The notes under the pieces are model-generated. The model searched no databases. It saw only the letters and a program-made list of their open reading frames with translations, and was not told the DNA's origin. Below, one piece after another: positions 46,873 through 57,059 of a DNA stretch of 64,000 bases. Numbering within the stretch: the first letter of the stretch is position 1; each line of letters begins with the position of its first letter. Position numbers and translations under genes: made by a program. Origin of the DNA: Sphingomonadales bacterium 39-57-19 (lineage in GTDB: Bacteria > Pseudomonadota > Alphaproteobacteria > Sphingomonadales > Sphingomonadaceae). The DNA lies in assembly GCA_002282385.1 (NCBI GenBank), contig NCJG01000006.1:62001-126000 (forward strand), in the 5' to 3' direction.

Positions 46873-47914
46873 GCCGGTTGATCGCCTGCCGCAAAACATC
46901 GCGATAATTCGGCGATATCGTCATGCGCGGATAATAGCCGCCATTGCCCAGAAGCCGGTGGGTGTTGCGCAATTTGTAGCACGGCACACCCATGAACAGA
47001 TGATGTTCGCTGTGATAGTTCACCCAATATGGCGCAACCGTCATGCGTGCCACGGCACCGGCATAGGTCGTGCGTGCATGTGTGAACGGGTCGCCGCTGC
47101 CCGTCGGGGTGCAGGCGTGCTCGGCAATGTTGCGGATGCGCAGGAACAATTGAAATGTCGTCGCCAGCGCGGCCAGCCAAAGCAGAAATGGCGTCCAACC
47201 CCAAATCGTCAACGATATCGCCAGCAAAATCGCCTGCACAATCAGGAATCGGCCCACGGTACGCGCGGTCGTTTTGGCGCCTTCCACATTGGCGATTGGC
47301 GCGCCGACTCCGGCTCTATTTTGCATGTTGAACGCTCGGCCTGCGAGCGTGTCAGCCTTACCCGCGCCGTTTTCGCCGCGCAGTATCGCGGCTACACCGC
47401 GCAACGCTGCTGCAAATTGCGCGCGCCTTTGCTTAAAGAACGTTTGCCCGGTCAGGTCGCGGATGAACTTGCGGCGCAGGCTGTCGCGGCTGGTCGGAAA
47501 CGGCGCGGACAAGGACAGGTCTGGGTCTTCGGGTTGCTGCGTGAATTTGTGGTGCGTCAGATGATAGGCGCGATAGGCGAACAGGTCGCTGCCCGTTGCA
47601 GCGCCTGACGGCCATTGCCCCAGCCAGTTGTTGGTTTTGCGATTGGGGTGGAGCAGACCGTGCGCGCCGTCATGCATCAGGATGGACAGCCCCAATTGCC
47701 GCCCACCCAACACGGCCAGTGCCAGCGGCGTCACCAATATCCCGGCAAGCCAGTGATAGTTCCACGCCGCAGCACCACCAAATGCCGCAAGCGCCACGAT
47801 GATCCACGCATGGATGATGAGCCATATGCCGCGCCATAGGGACAAGGTCGTGATTGCGCGCCAGTCATCGGATGCAAAAACCTCGCGTGGGTTGGCTGCT
47901 TTTACTGCCGGCAT
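46850..47914 (-). CDS. Membrane fatty acid desaturase family protein
   Basis: The 354-residue membrane protein introduces a double bond, or a related oxidation, into a lipid using a di-iron centre. The three histidine boxes are HDGAHG, HLTHHKFT and HSEHHLF, held between four or more hydrophobic segments. A polar insert around residues 175-215 separates the second and third box groups. AAAGG lies upstream of the ATG. Substrate and position are not predictable. Fatty-acyl chains, carotenoid-related or sphingolipid substrates are all possible. Its 3' end overlaps corA. Confidence 0.87.
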   Translation of the reverse strand: MPAVKAANPREVFASDDWRAITTLSLWRGIWLIIHAWIIVALAAFGGAAAWNYHWLAGILVTPLALAVLGGRQLGLSILMHDGAHGLLHPNRKTNNWLGQWPSGAATGSDLFAYRAYHLTHHKFTQQPEDPDLSLSAPFPTSRDSLRRKFIRDLTGQTFFKQRRAQFAAALRGVAAILRGENGAGKADTLAGRAFNMQNRAGVGAPIANVEGAKTTARTVGRFLIVQAILLAISLTIWGWTPFLLWLAALATTFQLFLRIRNIAEHACTPTGSGDPFTHARTTYAGAVARMTVAPYWVNYHSEHHLFMGVPCYKLRNTHRLLGNGGYYPRMTISPNYRDVLRQAINRPRATQPA

Positions 47915-47971
47915 GGAGCATCGCCTTTCATAGCAACTTCATATCGCAGCCAACCCGACCACGCAAATGCG

Positions 47972-48859
47972 TTACGCCACAGCCCGTGCCGCAAAGCCTG
48001 CCATCGCGGCCTGTGCCTTACGTGACTCGCTGAAACTGAAAATCGGCCAGTCGTGCATCATGCCCGCAAGTTCGGTGAGATCAACCGATGGCACTTTGGC
48101 CTTTAACGCTCTGGAATCGGTGATCAAGATGTCATCCCCGCCCGCAAAGGCCAAAATTGGTGGCAAGCCATCCCAGTTTCCGAAAATTGGGCTGCACCGT
48201 GGATCGGTAAGGGGCAAGTCGCCTGCGTACAAACTACCGCCTTCGGCAATGCCGCTGATGGTCAAAATCCCGTCACGTGGTTCTGTTTTCAACTGGTCGG
48301 GATGTGCCGGGTCCAGATCAAGCCAAGGGCAAATGAGCAACAGGCCAGCCGGCAGTGTTTGACCGCCGTCGCGTGCCATCTGCGCCAATGCCGCGGTCAA
48401 GCCGCCCCCCGCGGAATCGCCACCCATGACGAACGGCGCGCCTTTGATGTCGGCTTGATACGCCGCGTAATATGCGCTGGCCCATGCCGTAATGGCCTCG
48501 GCGGAGCTTTCCGGCGCGAGCGGATACAGTGGCGCCGTTATCGACCAGCCATGTTGTGACGCCATGCGGCTTAAGAATTTCCAGTGGACGTCCGTGGCTG
48601 AATAGACATAGCCGCCGCCGTGCCAGAACAAAATATGGGCGGTGGGCGCTCTGTCCTTGGGTGCGATATGCCAGACAGTGCGGCCCTGAAATTCGCTCTG
48701 CCGAACGTCAACGTCGCCCTTTGCGATTGGTCGCGGCGTAGGCGCCGCCCGGACTTTGACGATGTTTTGTTGAAACTGCGGGCCGCCTGTAAACATCCGG
48801 CGATAATAGCCCGTGGTGCGCAAAACAAATCCAGCAAGGCTGGCGGTAAAACTTGGCAT
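47972..48859 (-). CDS. Alpha/beta hydrolase, hormone-sensitive-lipase family
   Basis: The 295-residue esterase has the HSL-family oxyanion motif HGGGYV, the nucleophile in GDSAGGG, and the catalytic Asp and His near the C-terminus (GGDDILITDS and GMMHDWP). I start at the ATG at 48859 because AGGGGGG lies upstream. A frame to 48907 adds 16 unlikely residues. Substrates of this family are short-chain acyl esters. The physiological one is unknown. Confidence 0.88.
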   Translation of the reverse strand: MPSFTASLAGFVLRTTGYYRRMFTGGPQFQQNIVKVRAAPTPRPIAKGDVDVRQSEFQGRTVWHIAPKDRAPTAHILFWHGGGYVYSATDVHWKFLSRMASQHGWSITAPLYPLAPESSAEAITAWASAYYAAYQADIKGAPFVMGGDSAGGGLTAALAQMARDGGQTLPAGLLLICPWLDLDPAHPDQLKTEPRDGILTISGIAEGGSLYAGDLPLTDPRCSPIFGNWDGLPPILAFAGGDDILITDSRALKAKVPSVDLTELAGMMHDWPIFSFSESRKAQAAMAGFAARAVA

Positions 48860-48955
48860 GATTGTATCCCCCCTCATGACAATCGCTATATCAAGGCAGG
48901 GGACCAATCAAGCCGTTCGCTTCCCGACAAGACATCCTGCCGGGAAGCGCGCAGT

Positions 48956-50764
48956 TTACTTCGACGCGGCGATCCAGGCGTCGATCTTTTTCTCAAGCAC
49001 CGTCAGCGGCAGTGCGCCGGTGTTCAGAACCTGATTGTGGAATTCGCGCACGTCGAATTTCTTGCCAAGTTCCTTCTTCGCCTTGTCTTTCAGCCGCAGG
49101 ATGGTGAGGGCGCCGATTTTATAGGCCAATGCTTGTGACGGAATGGCGATGTAGCGTTCGACCTCTGCCGTGGCGTCGGTTTTGCCCATATCGCTGTTGG
49201 CGAGCATATAGTCGATTGCTTGCTCGCGGGTCCAACCCTTGCTGTGGATGCCGGTGTCGACCACGAGACGCATCGCCCGCAGCATTTCGTCGGACAGCGT
49301 TCCAAAGCGTTGATACGGGTCTTTAAACAGGCCCATCTCGTAACCGAGGGTTTCGGAATATAGCGCCCAGCCCTCGACATAGGCCGTGTTGCCGCCAAAG
49401 CGCATGAATGCGGGAAGCTTTTCATTTTCCTGCGCGATGCTGATCTGGAAATGGTGCCCAGGTGCGCCTTCATGCAAATAAAGCGTTGTCATGCCAGGCG
49501 TGGTGCGGCTTGGCAGGTCATAGGCGTTGAAATAAAATGTGCCGGGACGCGATCCATCAGGGGTACCCTGTTGATAGCTGCCGCCGGCTTCATATTTCTC
49601 GCGGAATTCTTCGTAGGGCTTAATCTCAAGCGGTGCCTTGGGCAGATATTTGAATTGCGTCGAAATTGTTGCGTCGACTTTCTTGCCGATGTCGTAATAG
49701 CCCTGCGTTAGCGCATCGCGGCTCGACATTTTGAATTTCGGATCCGAACGCAAATGCTCGAAAAATTCGGGCAGAGTGCCTTTGAAGCGAACTTCATTCT
49801 TAATGGTTTCCATACCCGATTTAATCCGGGCAACTTCCGACAATCCCAGATTGTGGACGTCGTCGGCCTTCAATGGCAGGGTCGTCGTTTGCTCAATCAG
49901 ATATTGATACAGGCCTTCGCCGCCCTTCATGGCAGACAATCCGACCTGTTCGCGTGCCAAAGGCAAATAGCTATCGCGCAGGAAGTCACGCAGACGGGCA
50001 TTGGCCGGGTACAGACCGTTGACGATGATATCGCGATATTCCGCCGTCAGGCGCGCTTTGTCCGCATCGCTGAAATCCGCAGGGAATTTTAGTACCGGCC
50101 CATAATAAGGCGACTCTTCGGTCTTTTGCGCCAATTGTGTGTTGAGCTGATCGATGACATTGCTGATCGTCATCTTCGTTTCGAATACACCGGACGCCAT
50201 GCCTTGGCGGAAACGGCCAATTGATGCGTCCATGAGGACGATGAATTCCTTGTGACGCTTCAGGTTGTTTTCGTAATCCTGAACCGTCTTGAACGGCGCT
50301 GCACCCTGTCCGCTGGCGAAGGTTGGATAAAAAGTGTGAAAGCCGAAAAAGTGATTGAGTGGACGCACGACCGTCAGGTCCATAATTTCTTTGGACAGGC
50401 CCTTCAGCGCATCGATCTGGCTTTGTTTGTAAACGTCGTAGGCAATTTTGTCGGTGTCATTCAACTTTGCGCGGTCGATTGTTTTTAAACCATCCAGATT
50501 GGCCTGCGCTGCGCTGCGTTCATTGTCGAAATAGGCGTCGGAGACGTAATCACCAAAGCGGTCCGCATAGCGCATATCGCCCCGGAACATCCCGTTGAGC
50601 GGGTTGCGCTTCAGGCTGGCTTCGTCATCCGCAGCGAACAAAGCGGCAAGCCGCTGGCTTTCCGTCGCGCTGGCCTCGGCCGTCACCGTTTGCGCGTGCG
50701 CTGCGCCAAATGGCGTCAACAATGCGGCGCTGACGAGAAGAAGAATGCGTGGGCTATGTTTCAT
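48956..50764 (-). CDS. DUF885 family protein, exported (putative metallopeptidase-like)
   Basis: The 602-residue protein begins with a signal peptide (about residues 1-24, ending AHAQ) and is otherwise helical. DUF885 proteins resemble gluzincin metallopeptidases, and the likely metal motif here is [10 protein letters not shown], with a further Glu in the helix after VEGWALY. The start at 50764 gives a clean signal sequence. A longer frame to 50962 overlaps the oxygenase gene. Activity has been shown for few members, so peptidase function is tentative. It lies among other exported peptide-related genes. Confidence 0.87.
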   Translation of the reverse strand: MKHSPRILLLVSAALLTPFGAAHAQTVTAEASATESQRLAALFAADDEASLKRNPLNGMFRGDMRYADRFGDYVSDAYFDNERSAAQANLDGLKTIDRAKLNDTDKIAYDVYKQSQIDALKGLSKEIMDLTVVRPLNHFFGFHTFYPTFASGQGAAPFKTVQDYENNLKRHKEFIVLMDASIGRFRQGMASGVFETKMTISNVIDQLNTQLAQKTEESPYYGPVLKFPADFSDADKARLTAEYRDIIVNGLYPANARLRDFLRDSYLPLAREQVGLSAMKGGEGLYQYLIEQTTTLPLKADDVHNLGLSEVARIKSGMETIKNEVRFKGTLPEFFEHLRSDPKFKMSSRDALTQGYYDIGKKVDATISTQFKYLPKAPLEIKPYEEFREKYEAGGSYQQGTPDGSRPGTFYFNAYDLPSRTTPGMTTLYLHEGAPGHHFQISIAQENEKLPAFMRFGGNTAYVEGWALYSETLGYEMGLFKDPYQRFGTLSDEMLRAMRLVVDTGIHSKGWTREQAIDYMLANSDMGKTDATAEVERYIAIPSQALAYKIGALTILRLKDKAKKELGKKFDVREFHNQVLNTGALPLTVLEKKIDAWIAASK

Positions 50765-50933
50765 ATGGGTCTCTCCAAAAATTGTGTTGGACGCATCAAT
50801 AGGATGTTGCGGGCAAGTATTAACGGATGTCTTCCAACCGCTTGTCCGGCACAAGATAAATTCGACAGACGACGGATAATCTGTGGCAGACGATATACAA
50901 TATTTGCAATCTGTTACCGTATCGTTTCCGCAA

Positions 50934-51644
50934 TTAGGACGGCTTTTGCGTATTGAGTTCAAGCCAGTTATTCTGCCGGTACCATTTTGTAATCACATGC
51001 TTCACGCCGCGGGTAACAGGCGTTCCGGTATGCAGCGTTTTATAATTCAGTGATCCGTCGAGATTCATATTATTCCAGATGAGCATCATGCCCGCTTGCG
51101 GTCGCACGCCAAGGCCAAGATGCGGAAACTCGGTCGTGCCGCCCTCTTCTGGTTCATTGAGGAATATCATCGCAGTCCAGCTGCGCTGGCCGCCGGCTGG
51201 GCCCTCCTTAAGCCAATAGCTTTGGCTGGGATGAAAAAAGTCGTGGTGCGCCTTAAACTCCTGACCGACTTGATAACGCTGCCCCTGCATTGTCTCGGCA
51301 TAGCTGTTGTCGATGCCCAGCACATCGCTCATCCGTGCCTCGATTTTGGCGATGAACGCGTCCCAGCGGTTCAGGTGACAGCTATAGCTTGTCCGGAAAC
51401 CTTCTTGCTCGGTCCCTTTGTACAATGTCGACGGCACGGCATCGGCATCAATTTTGGCGATCATCGTTTTGCAGTCCGCTGCACCCAAAAAGCCCTGATA
51501 CACATATAATTGCGCATCAGGGTGATCGACCTGCTGGACAAGCGGATTGGCATTCAGCCGCTTTGTGACGTGCGAACCAATCCGCGACAGCTTTGCCGGA
51601 TCGTTATTGGGATCAAATTCTTTGGGTGGCGTATCAGTCTGCAT
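50934..51644 (-). CDS. 2-oxoglutarate/Fe(II) oxygenase, prolyl-4-hydroxylase-like
   Basis: The 236-residue protein has a P4Hc double-stranded beta-helix. The iron ligands are the His and Asp of the HHDFFHP region and a distal His in TRGVKHVITKWYR, whose basic residue can hold 2-oxoglutarate. TAMIFLNEPEEGGTTEFP is the usual core strand. Bacterial members hydroxylate prolines in proteins or peptides, but the target is not known. It is preceded by amidohydrolase on the same strand with a 12-bp gap. Confidence 0.85.
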   Translation of the reverse strand: MQTDTPPKEFDPNNDPAKLSRIGSHVTKRLNANPLVQQVDHPDAQLYVYQGFLGAADCKTMIAKIDADAVPSTLYKGTEQEGFRTSYSCHLNRWDAFIAKIEARMSDVLGIDNSYAETMQGQRYQVGQEFKAHHDFFHPSQSYWLKEGPAGGQRSWTAMIFLNEPEEGGTTEFPHLGLGVRPQAGMMLIWNNMNLDGSLNYKTLHTGTPVTRGVKHVITKWYRQNNWLELNTQKPS

Positions 51645-51656
51645 CTTATCACCGAA

Positions 51657-52925
51657 TCACGGAACGATGCGTCCTCTTACCATGACCCACTCGGCCTTTT
51701 CGAGCGTGCGGATATTGGTCAGCGGATTTTCATTTACGGCGACCATGTCGGCCGAATATCCCACCGCGATCCGGCCGATTTCATTTTCCAGCCCGAGCGT
51801 TTTGGCTGCAACGGTCGTTGCGCTGGCCAGCGCCTCGGTTGGCGTCATGCCCGCGTTTACCAGCAAAGCAAACTCACCGGCATTGCTGCCATGTTCAAAG
51901 ACGCCAGCATCGGTTCCAAAGGCGACAGTAACGCCCATTGCCTTGGCCAGCTTAACCTGACGCCCTGCAAATTCGAGCGCCTGCTTGGCCTTGACCTCAA
52001 CGGTCGGCGTGTAAATGCCTTTGCCAAGGCGGGCGCGCACGCCCTCCAGTGCCATCAATGTCGGGACCAATGCCGTGCCCTTGGCCCTCATGACCTTCAA
52101 AGCGGCTTCATCCGCAAATGTGCCATGTTCAATGGAATCAATGCCGGCTGCCGCCGCTGCCTCAATGCCGCGGGCGCCATGGGCGTGCGCCATGACCTTC
52201 AGACCCAGCGAGTGTGCGGTGTTGGCAATGGAGACCATTTCCTCATTGGTGAAATGCGCTTCCAATCCTCTGCCCTGCTGCGAGAGAACGCCGCCGGTCG
52301 CGGTGATTTTGATGACATCGGCGCCCGCCTTTGACGACTTGCGCACCTTTTCGGCGCATTCGACGGGGCCAGTGCAGGTGAAACCGGAATCCAGCGCCGC
52401 CAAAACGTCGCTGCGGAAGCCAGTGACATCGCCATGGCCGCCGACGATCGACAATGCTGGACCAGCAGCGACAATGCGTGGGCCAACAATGCGGCCTTCG
52501 GCGGTGCCACGGCGCAGGACAAAAGCAGTATTTTGCGCAGAACCGGCTTCGCGTACCGTTGTGAAACCTGCCTTGACGGTCAATGCTGCGTTTTTCACGC
52601 CCATGACGACGCCCCATTCGTCAGGATTGACGGCTTCGTCGCGGAAATCATCGCCGGGGTCGCCGGTCAAATGGACGTGAAGGTCGATCAGGCCGGGGAC
52701 CAATGTTTTGGTCGAAAGGTCGACGACCGTATCCGTCTGAAACGGATTGGTCGTGCCTTTGGCGATATTTTTGATGCGCCCGTCTTCGACCAATATAACC
52801 GCTGGGCCAGTTGGGCCAGTTGCCGCATCGGGCACCAGATTGCCGACAATGATCGCCTGAGTCGCTGCCAATGAAGGGGCTGAAACACATAAAGCTGCGC
52901 CAGCGAGTAATATCTTACGGAACAT
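51657..52925 (-). CDS. Exported amidohydrolase family protein
   Basis: The 422-residue metal-dependent hydrolase has a signal peptide (residues 1-20, ending LAA). The metal motifs are LIDLHVHL, the Lys/Thr region VIKITATGG, the histidines of MAHAHG and IEHGT, and the Asp of FGTDAG. This layout matches imidazolonepropionase-like or Xaa-Pro dipeptidase-type amidohydrolases. The ATG at 52925 follows AGAGG. A TTG just before it is less likely. A short tandem Thr-Gly-Pro repeat occurs near residue 36. Its substrate may be a cyclic amide or a prolyl dipeptide. Confidence 0.87.
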   Translation of the reverse strand: MFRKILLAGAALCVSAPSLAATQAIIVGNLVPDAATGPTGPAVILVEDGRIKNIAKGTTNPFQTDTVVDLSTKTLVPGLIDLHVHLTGDPGDDFRDEAVNPDEWGVVMGVKNAALTVKAGFTTVREAGSAQNTAFVLRRGTAEGRIVGPRIVAAGPALSIVGGHGDVTGFRSDVLAALDSGFTCTGPVECAEKVRKSSKAGADVIKITATGGVLSQQGRGLEAHFTNEEMVSIANTAHSLGLKVMAHAHGARGIEAAAAAGIDSIEHGTFADEAALKVMRAKGTALVPTLMALEGVRARLGKGIYTPTVEVKAKQALEFAGRQVKLAKAMGVTVAFGTDAGVFEHGSNAGEFALLVNAGMTPTEALASATTVAAKTLGLENEIGRIAVGYSADMVAVNENPLTNIRTLEKAEWVMVRGRIVP

Positions 52926-52944
52926 CAAAAAACCTCTCTTATGT

Positions 52945-53652
52945 TTATGAACGGCCTCGTTGCACGATTTTGTTAAATGGTATGTCCATGACGGGGAACT
53001 GTTCCCAGCCGGTGAAATCGAAATGCCACCATTCGTTGGAAAGGCCGACGAAACCGTCGGCTTCCAAATAGCCTTGTAAGCGCGCGCGGTTGGTCAATGC
53101 AGCCGTGGTTGCACCCATATAATCGCGATGGGCCTTTTCGGAAAAATCATCGAACTCGGTTGGCATTTCGACAAGCTGTCCGGTGCGCAGGTCATGCAAA
53201 GTCAAATCGACGGCACAGCCACGATTATGTTTGGACCCGCGTTTGGGGTTCGCCACATATTCTTTCTTGGGGCCAACCGGCGTTGCGTCCCATAATTTTT
53301 TGGTTATCCGCCATGGCCGATAGGCGTCGTAAATTGTCAGGCCAAAGCCATCCGCCTGGGCTGCTTTGCTGGCGCGCGCGACCGCTTGGGCGGCAGGGGC
53401 GGCCAAAAAGGCACGCGCTTCGTCATACAGCACGCGTCCAGTGAAATTGCTGGCGGTCGCATAACGCATATCAAGCTTGATCGCTGGGTCGAGTGTGACC
53501 AACTCAATCAGACGCTTGGGATCGTCAGCTTTAATCCGCGCGGCGGCGTTGGCGGGGATGAACGACACATCGCCGTCGGGACCAACCGGAACGCAGCTGG
53601 CCAGCGGCAGTGCCGCCAGCCCAAAAGCCACCTCCCGGCGGGAGAGGATCAT
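52945..53652 (-). CDS. D-alanyl-D-alanine dipeptidase (VanX/DdpX family), lipoprotein
   Basis: The 235-residue zinc dipeptidase has the motifs [11 protein letters not shown] (SxHxxGxAxD) and EWWHFDF (ExxWH), which supply the zinc ligands and catalytic Glu. The N-terminus has twin arginines and a lipobox LASC, so it is probably exported and lipid-anchored. The start at 53652 overlaps the accC stop as ATGA. DdpX-type enzymes recycle D-Ala-D-Ala from peptidoglycan. There is no vanA or vanH, so vancomycin resistance is not indicated. Confidence 0.87.
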   Translation of the reverse strand: MILSRREVAFGLAALPLASCVPVGPDGDVSFIPANAAARIKADDPKRLIELVTLDPAIKLDMRYATASNFTGRVLYDEARAFLAAPAAQAVARASKAAQADGFGLTIYDAYRPWRITKKLWDATPVGPKKEYVANPKRGSKHNRGCAVDLTLHDLRTGQLVEMPTEFDDFSEKAHRDYMGATTAALTNRARLQGYLEADGFVGLSNEWWHFDFTGWEQFPVMDIPFNKIVQRGRS

Positions 53653-54998
53653 TTTGTGTCTTTCGCCAGCCACTCTTCAAGCCATTTGATCGTATAATTT
53701 CCGTTTTGGAAATCCGGCTCTTCCAACAAACGTTGATGCAGCGGAATGGTCGTCTTCATGCCTTCAATCACAAATTCGCCAAGCGCACGGCGAAGCCGCA
53801 TCAAACAGCCCTCGCGCGTCTGGCCATACACGATCAACTTGGCGATCATGCTGTCATAATATGGCGGAACTTTATAGCCATGATACAGGCCACTATCGAC
53901 GCGGACATAAAGGCCGCCGGGTGGGTGGTACCATGACACCGTTCCGGGTGACGGCATGAAGGTTTGCGGGTCTTCGGCGTTAATCCGGCATTCGACGGCA
54001 TGGCCTGTGAAGGTCACATCTTCTTGCGTGAACGAAAGCGGCTTTCCTTCGGCGACGCGGATTTGTTCGCGGACGAGGTCGATGCCGGTAATCATTTCGG
54101 TGACCGGGTGTTCGACCTGAAGCCGGGTGTTCATTTCGATGAAATAGAACTCACCATTTTCCCACAGAAACTCGATGGTACCCGCGCCGCGATAGCCCAT
54201 GTCAGCCATGGCCTTGGCACAGATATTGCCCATGCGATCACGTTCAGCGGTCGCAAGAACGGGCGACGGTGCTTCTTCGAGAACTTTTTGGTGCCGGCGT
54301 TGTAGCGAACAATCGCGTTCGCCCAAATGGACGGCATTGCCGTTGCCATCGCCAAAAATCTGGAATTCGATGTGGCGCGGGTTGCCGAGATATTTTTCGA
54401 GGTAGACCGTCGCATCGCCAAAGGCGGCCTTTGCTTCGGACCCTGCTTGCTGCATTTGGGTCTCAAGCTCTTCTTCGCTGTTGACGACCTTCATGCCGCG
54501 GCCACCGCCACCCGACGCAGCCTTGATGATTACCGGATATCCAATTTCGCGGGCAATTGCTTTGGCTTCGGCGACATCTTCAATTGCGCCGTCAGAGCCC
54601 GGGACAAGCGGCAAACCCAATGCGCCTGCCGAACGCTTGGCTTCAACCTTGTCGCCCATCGTGCGGATATGTTCGGGCTTGGGGCCAATCCATTTGATGT
54701 TGTGGCTCTCAACGATTTCCGCAAACTGCGCGTTTTCCGACAGAAAGCCGTAGCCGGGGTGGATGGCGTCAGCATGGCTGATTTCCGCGGCTGAAATAAT
54801 CGCCGGAATATTCAAATAGCTGTCGGTCGCAGATGGCGGTCCGATGCAAATCGCTTCGTCGGCGAGGCGCACATGCATGGCGTCTGCATCCGCAGTCGAA
54901 TGCACAGCAACGGTCTTGATCCCCATTTCATGCGCCGCACGGTGAATGCGAAGCGCGATCTCGCCGCGGTTGGCGATAAGGATTTTTTCGATTGCCAT
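53649..54998 (-). CDS. accC: Acetyl-CoA carboxylase, biotin carboxylase subunit
   Basis: The 449-residue enzyme carboxylates the biotin on AccB using ATP and bicarbonate. It shows the ATP-grasp features [12 protein letters not shown] and [13 protein letters not shown], the metal-binding [26 protein letters not shown] stretch, and the N-terminal [12 protein letters not shown]. Length is standard. It follows accB by 3 bp and overlaps the VanX-type gene by 4 bp. Confidence 0.97.
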   Translation of the reverse strand: MAIEKILIANRGEIALRIHRAAHEMGIKTVAVHSTADADAMHVRLADEAICIGPPSATDSYLNIPAIISAAEISHADAIHPGYGFLSENAQFAEIVESHNIKWIGPKPEHIRTMGDKVEAKRSAGALGLPLVPGSDGAIEDVAEAKAIAREIGYPVIIKAASGGGGRGMKVVNSEEELETQMQQAGSEAKAAFGDATVYLEKYLGNPRHIEFQIFGDGNGNAVHLGERDCSLQRRHQKVLEEAPSPVLATAERDRMGNICAKAMADMGYRGAGTIEFLWENGEFYFIEMNTRLQVEHPVTEMITGIDLVREQIRVAEGKPLSFTQEDVTFTGHAVECRINAEDPQTFMPSPGTVSWYHPPGGLYVRVDSGLYHGYKVPPYYDSMIAKLIVYGQTREGCLMRLRRALGEFVIEGMKTTIPLHQRLLEEPDFQNGNYTIKWLEEWLAKDTK

Positions 54999-55001
54999 AG
55001 G

Positions 55002-55475
55002 TTAAGCAATCACCAGCAATGGCTGGTCAAATTCGACAGGCTGCCCGCTTTCCACGTAAATCGCGGTGACCGTTCCTGCATTTGGCGCGATGATTGGGTT
55101 CATGACCTTCATCGCCTCAATGATCAGGACGGTGTCGCCTGCCTTCACTTGCTGGCCGACGCTGACGAACGGCGCGGCGTCGGGCTCAGGCGTTAGATAG
55201 GCCGTGCCCACCATCGGTGATTTTAAGGCATTTGCTGCAGTCGCAGGCGCGCTTGGGGTTTCATGGGCCGCCGCAACAGCGGGTGCCGCAACCGCAACGG
55301 GCGCTGCCGCCATAGGCGCTGCAACCGCAGTCATCGTCCGCGACACACGAATTTTGCGCTCGCCGTCCTCAACCTCAATTTCGCTGAGACCGGTGTCGTT
55401 CAACATGGCCGCCAGTTCGCGGACAAGGTCCGTATCAACCTGCATGCTGCCACTATTTCCTGTTTTCGCCGCCAT
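55002..55475 (-). CDS. accB: Biotin carboxyl carrier protein of acetyl-CoA carboxylase
   Basis: The 157-residue protein carries biotin between the carboxylase and the transferase subunits. Biotin attaches to Lys123 in EAMKVMN, in the C-terminal lipoyl-like domain. An Ala/Pro/Val-rich linker (about residues 48-80) joins it to a helical N-terminal domain. AAGGAG lies seven bases before the ATG. aroQ-accB-accC is a conserved operon in alphaproteobacteria. Confidence 0.97.
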   Translation of the reverse strand: MAAKTGNSGSMQVDTDLVRELAAMLNDTGLSEIEVEDGERKIRVSRTMTAVAAPMAAAPVAVAAPAVAAAHETPSAPATAANALKSPMVGTAYLTPEPDAAPFVSVGQQVKAGDTVLIIEAMKVMNPIIAPNAGTVTAIYVESGQPVEFDQPLLVIA

Positions 55476-55519
55476 TTAAAACTCCTTGCGCCCTTAAACT
55501 TGCAATGATGCGCCTAATG

Positions 55520-55960
55520 TCAAACTTGCAACGCCGCGTCTAGCGCCAGTTCGTATGACTTTGCGCCATGACCTGCAAACACCGCCTGTGCGCCCATGCT
55601 GAGATAGCTTAAATGCCGGAATGCTTCGCGTTTGTGCGGATCAGACAAATGCACCTCGAAAACCGGAACGGTGATGGCCTTTATGGCATCAAGGATCGCG
55701 ACCGAGGTGTGGGTGTATCCTGCGGCGTTCAACAACACCGCCTTGGCCCCCACGGCTTGTGCCTCTTGCAGCCAATCGACCAGATGCCCTTCATGATTTG
55801 ACTGACGAAAGTCGATAGACGCACCGGCTGCCCGTGCGCGGTCATCAAGATGTCCGGCAATGTCATCAAGCGTATCTGTGCCGTAAATTTCGGGCTCTCT
55901 GGTACCAAGTAAATTGAGATTTGGTCCGTTCAGAACAAAGATTATCGGCTTATCAGCCAA
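55520..55960 (-). CDS. aroQ: 3-Dehydroquinate dehydratase, type II
   Basis: The 146-residue enzyme catalyses the third shikimate-pathway step. It shows the type II motifs NGPNLNLLGTREPEIYG with the catalytic Tyr, LNAAGYTHTSVAI and EVHLSDPHKRE with the catalytic His. Type II enzymes work as dodecamers and differ from the AroD type. It lies 44 bp before accB and probably starts the operon. Confidence 0.97.
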   Translation of the reverse strand: MADKPIIFVLNGPNLNLLGTREPEIYGTDTLDDIAGHLDDRARAAGASIDFRQSNHEGHLVDWLQEAQAVGAKAVLLNAAGYTHTSVAILDAIKAITVPVFEVHLSDPHKREAFRHLSYLSMGAQAVFAGHGAKSYELALDAALQV

Positions 55961-56047
55961 AGGACGTCCCCTGATATTGTCAAAGCAGCGGTTGCGAACC
56001 GCATCATTCCCGCACTATATGCGCGTCGATAAAAATAGCGAGATGAA

Positions 56048-57043
56048 ATGACCTCTTCCCTTACCACCGATTCTATCTCCCTCACGCTGAATGGCGATCC
56101 GCGGCAATTTCGGGCAGGAGCAACCGTTGCTGACCTTGTCCGCGATATTGGGCTGGATCCAGCCAAGGTCGCTGTCGAGCGCAATCTCGAAATCGTGCCG
56201 CGTTCTACATTGGAAAATGTCCACTTGGCTGACGGTGATGTTTTGGAAATCGTCCATTTCGTAGGCGGCGGGCAAGACGATAGCTGGTCCGTCGCTGGTC
56301 GCCATTTCACTTCGCGGCTGATCGTCGGGACCGGCAAATATAAGGACTTCGAACAAAATGCCGCTGCGTTGGTGGCATCGGGCGCAGAAATCATCACGGT
56401 TGCCGTGCGCCGCGTAAACGTCTCGGACCCCAAAGCGCCGATGTTGACGGATTATATCGATCCGAAAAAATATACCTATCTGCCGAACACCGCAGGCTGC
56501 TTTACCGCGGACGATGCGATACGCACGCTGCGTTTGGCGCGTGAGGCGGGCGGCTGGGACTTGGTAAAGCTTGAAGTGCTCGGCGAAGCAAAAACGCTTT
56601 ACCCCGATATGCGCGAAACATTGAAGGCGACCGAAATATTGGCGAAGGAGGGATTCTTGCCAATGGTCTACTGTGTCGACGATCCGATCGCCGCCAAGCA
56701 GCTTGAGGATGCCGGTGCAGTCGCGGTGATGCCATTGGGCGCGCCAATCGGTTCGGGGCTTGGCATTCAAAACCGCGTGACTATTCGTTTGATTGTCGAG
56801 GGCGCGAAAGTTCCCGTTCTGGTCGACGCAGGCGTTGGGACGGCGTCTGACGCCGCGGTGGCCATGGAATTGGGCTGCGATGGTGTGTTGATGAACACGG
56901 CTATCGCGGAAGCCAAAGACCCCATTGCTATGGCGACAGCGATGAAGCTGGCCGTCCAATCAGGTCGTATGGCCTATTTGGCGGGTCGTATGGGACGGCG
57001 TATGTATGCTGATCCGTCCAGCCCGCTTGCGGGTCTGATCTAA
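56048..57043 (+). CDS. thiG: ThiS-ThiG fusion: sulfur carrier protein and thiazole synthase
   Basis: The 331-residue protein joins the sulfur carrier ThiS (residues about 9-77, with [19 protein letters not shown] and ending FVGGGQ) to a complete thiazole synthase ThiG. The ThiG part starts near [20 protein letters not shown] and has the Schiff-base lysine in [18 protein letters not shown] and the phosphate site [12 protein letters not shown]. ThiS normally needs a free C-terminal Gly-Gly to become a thiocarboxylate. Here the double Gly is internal, so either the fusion is cut or sulfur transfer works differently. No thiO, thiE or thiF gene is nearby. Confidence 0.93.
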   Translation: MTSSLTTDSISLTLNGDPRQFRAGATVADLVRDIGLDPAKVAVERNLEIVPRSTLENVHLADGDVLEIVHFVGGGQDDSWSVAGRHFTSRLIVGTGKYKDFEQNAAALVASGAEIITVAVRRVNVSDPKAPMLTDYIDPKKYTYLPNTAGCFTADDAIRTLRLAREAGGWDLVKLEVLGEAKTLYPDMRETLKATEILAKEGFLPMVYCVDDPIAAKQLEDAGAVAVMPLGAPIGSGLGIQNRVTIRLIVEGAKVPVLVDAGVGTASDAAVAMELGCDGVLMNTAIAEAKDPIAMATAMKLAVQSGRMAYLAGRMGRRMYADPSSPLAGLI

Positions 57044-57059
57044 ACAAAGCCGGAGTTTG

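Noticed and set aside
45880..46899. Open frame of about 339 codons antisense to corA
   Set aside because: It lies wholly over corA and shows no motif; it is a by-product of GC-rich codon bias.
52945..53652. Vancomycin resistance locus
   Set aside because: Only the VanX-like dipeptidase is present; VanA and VanH homologues are lacking and the context is housekeeping.
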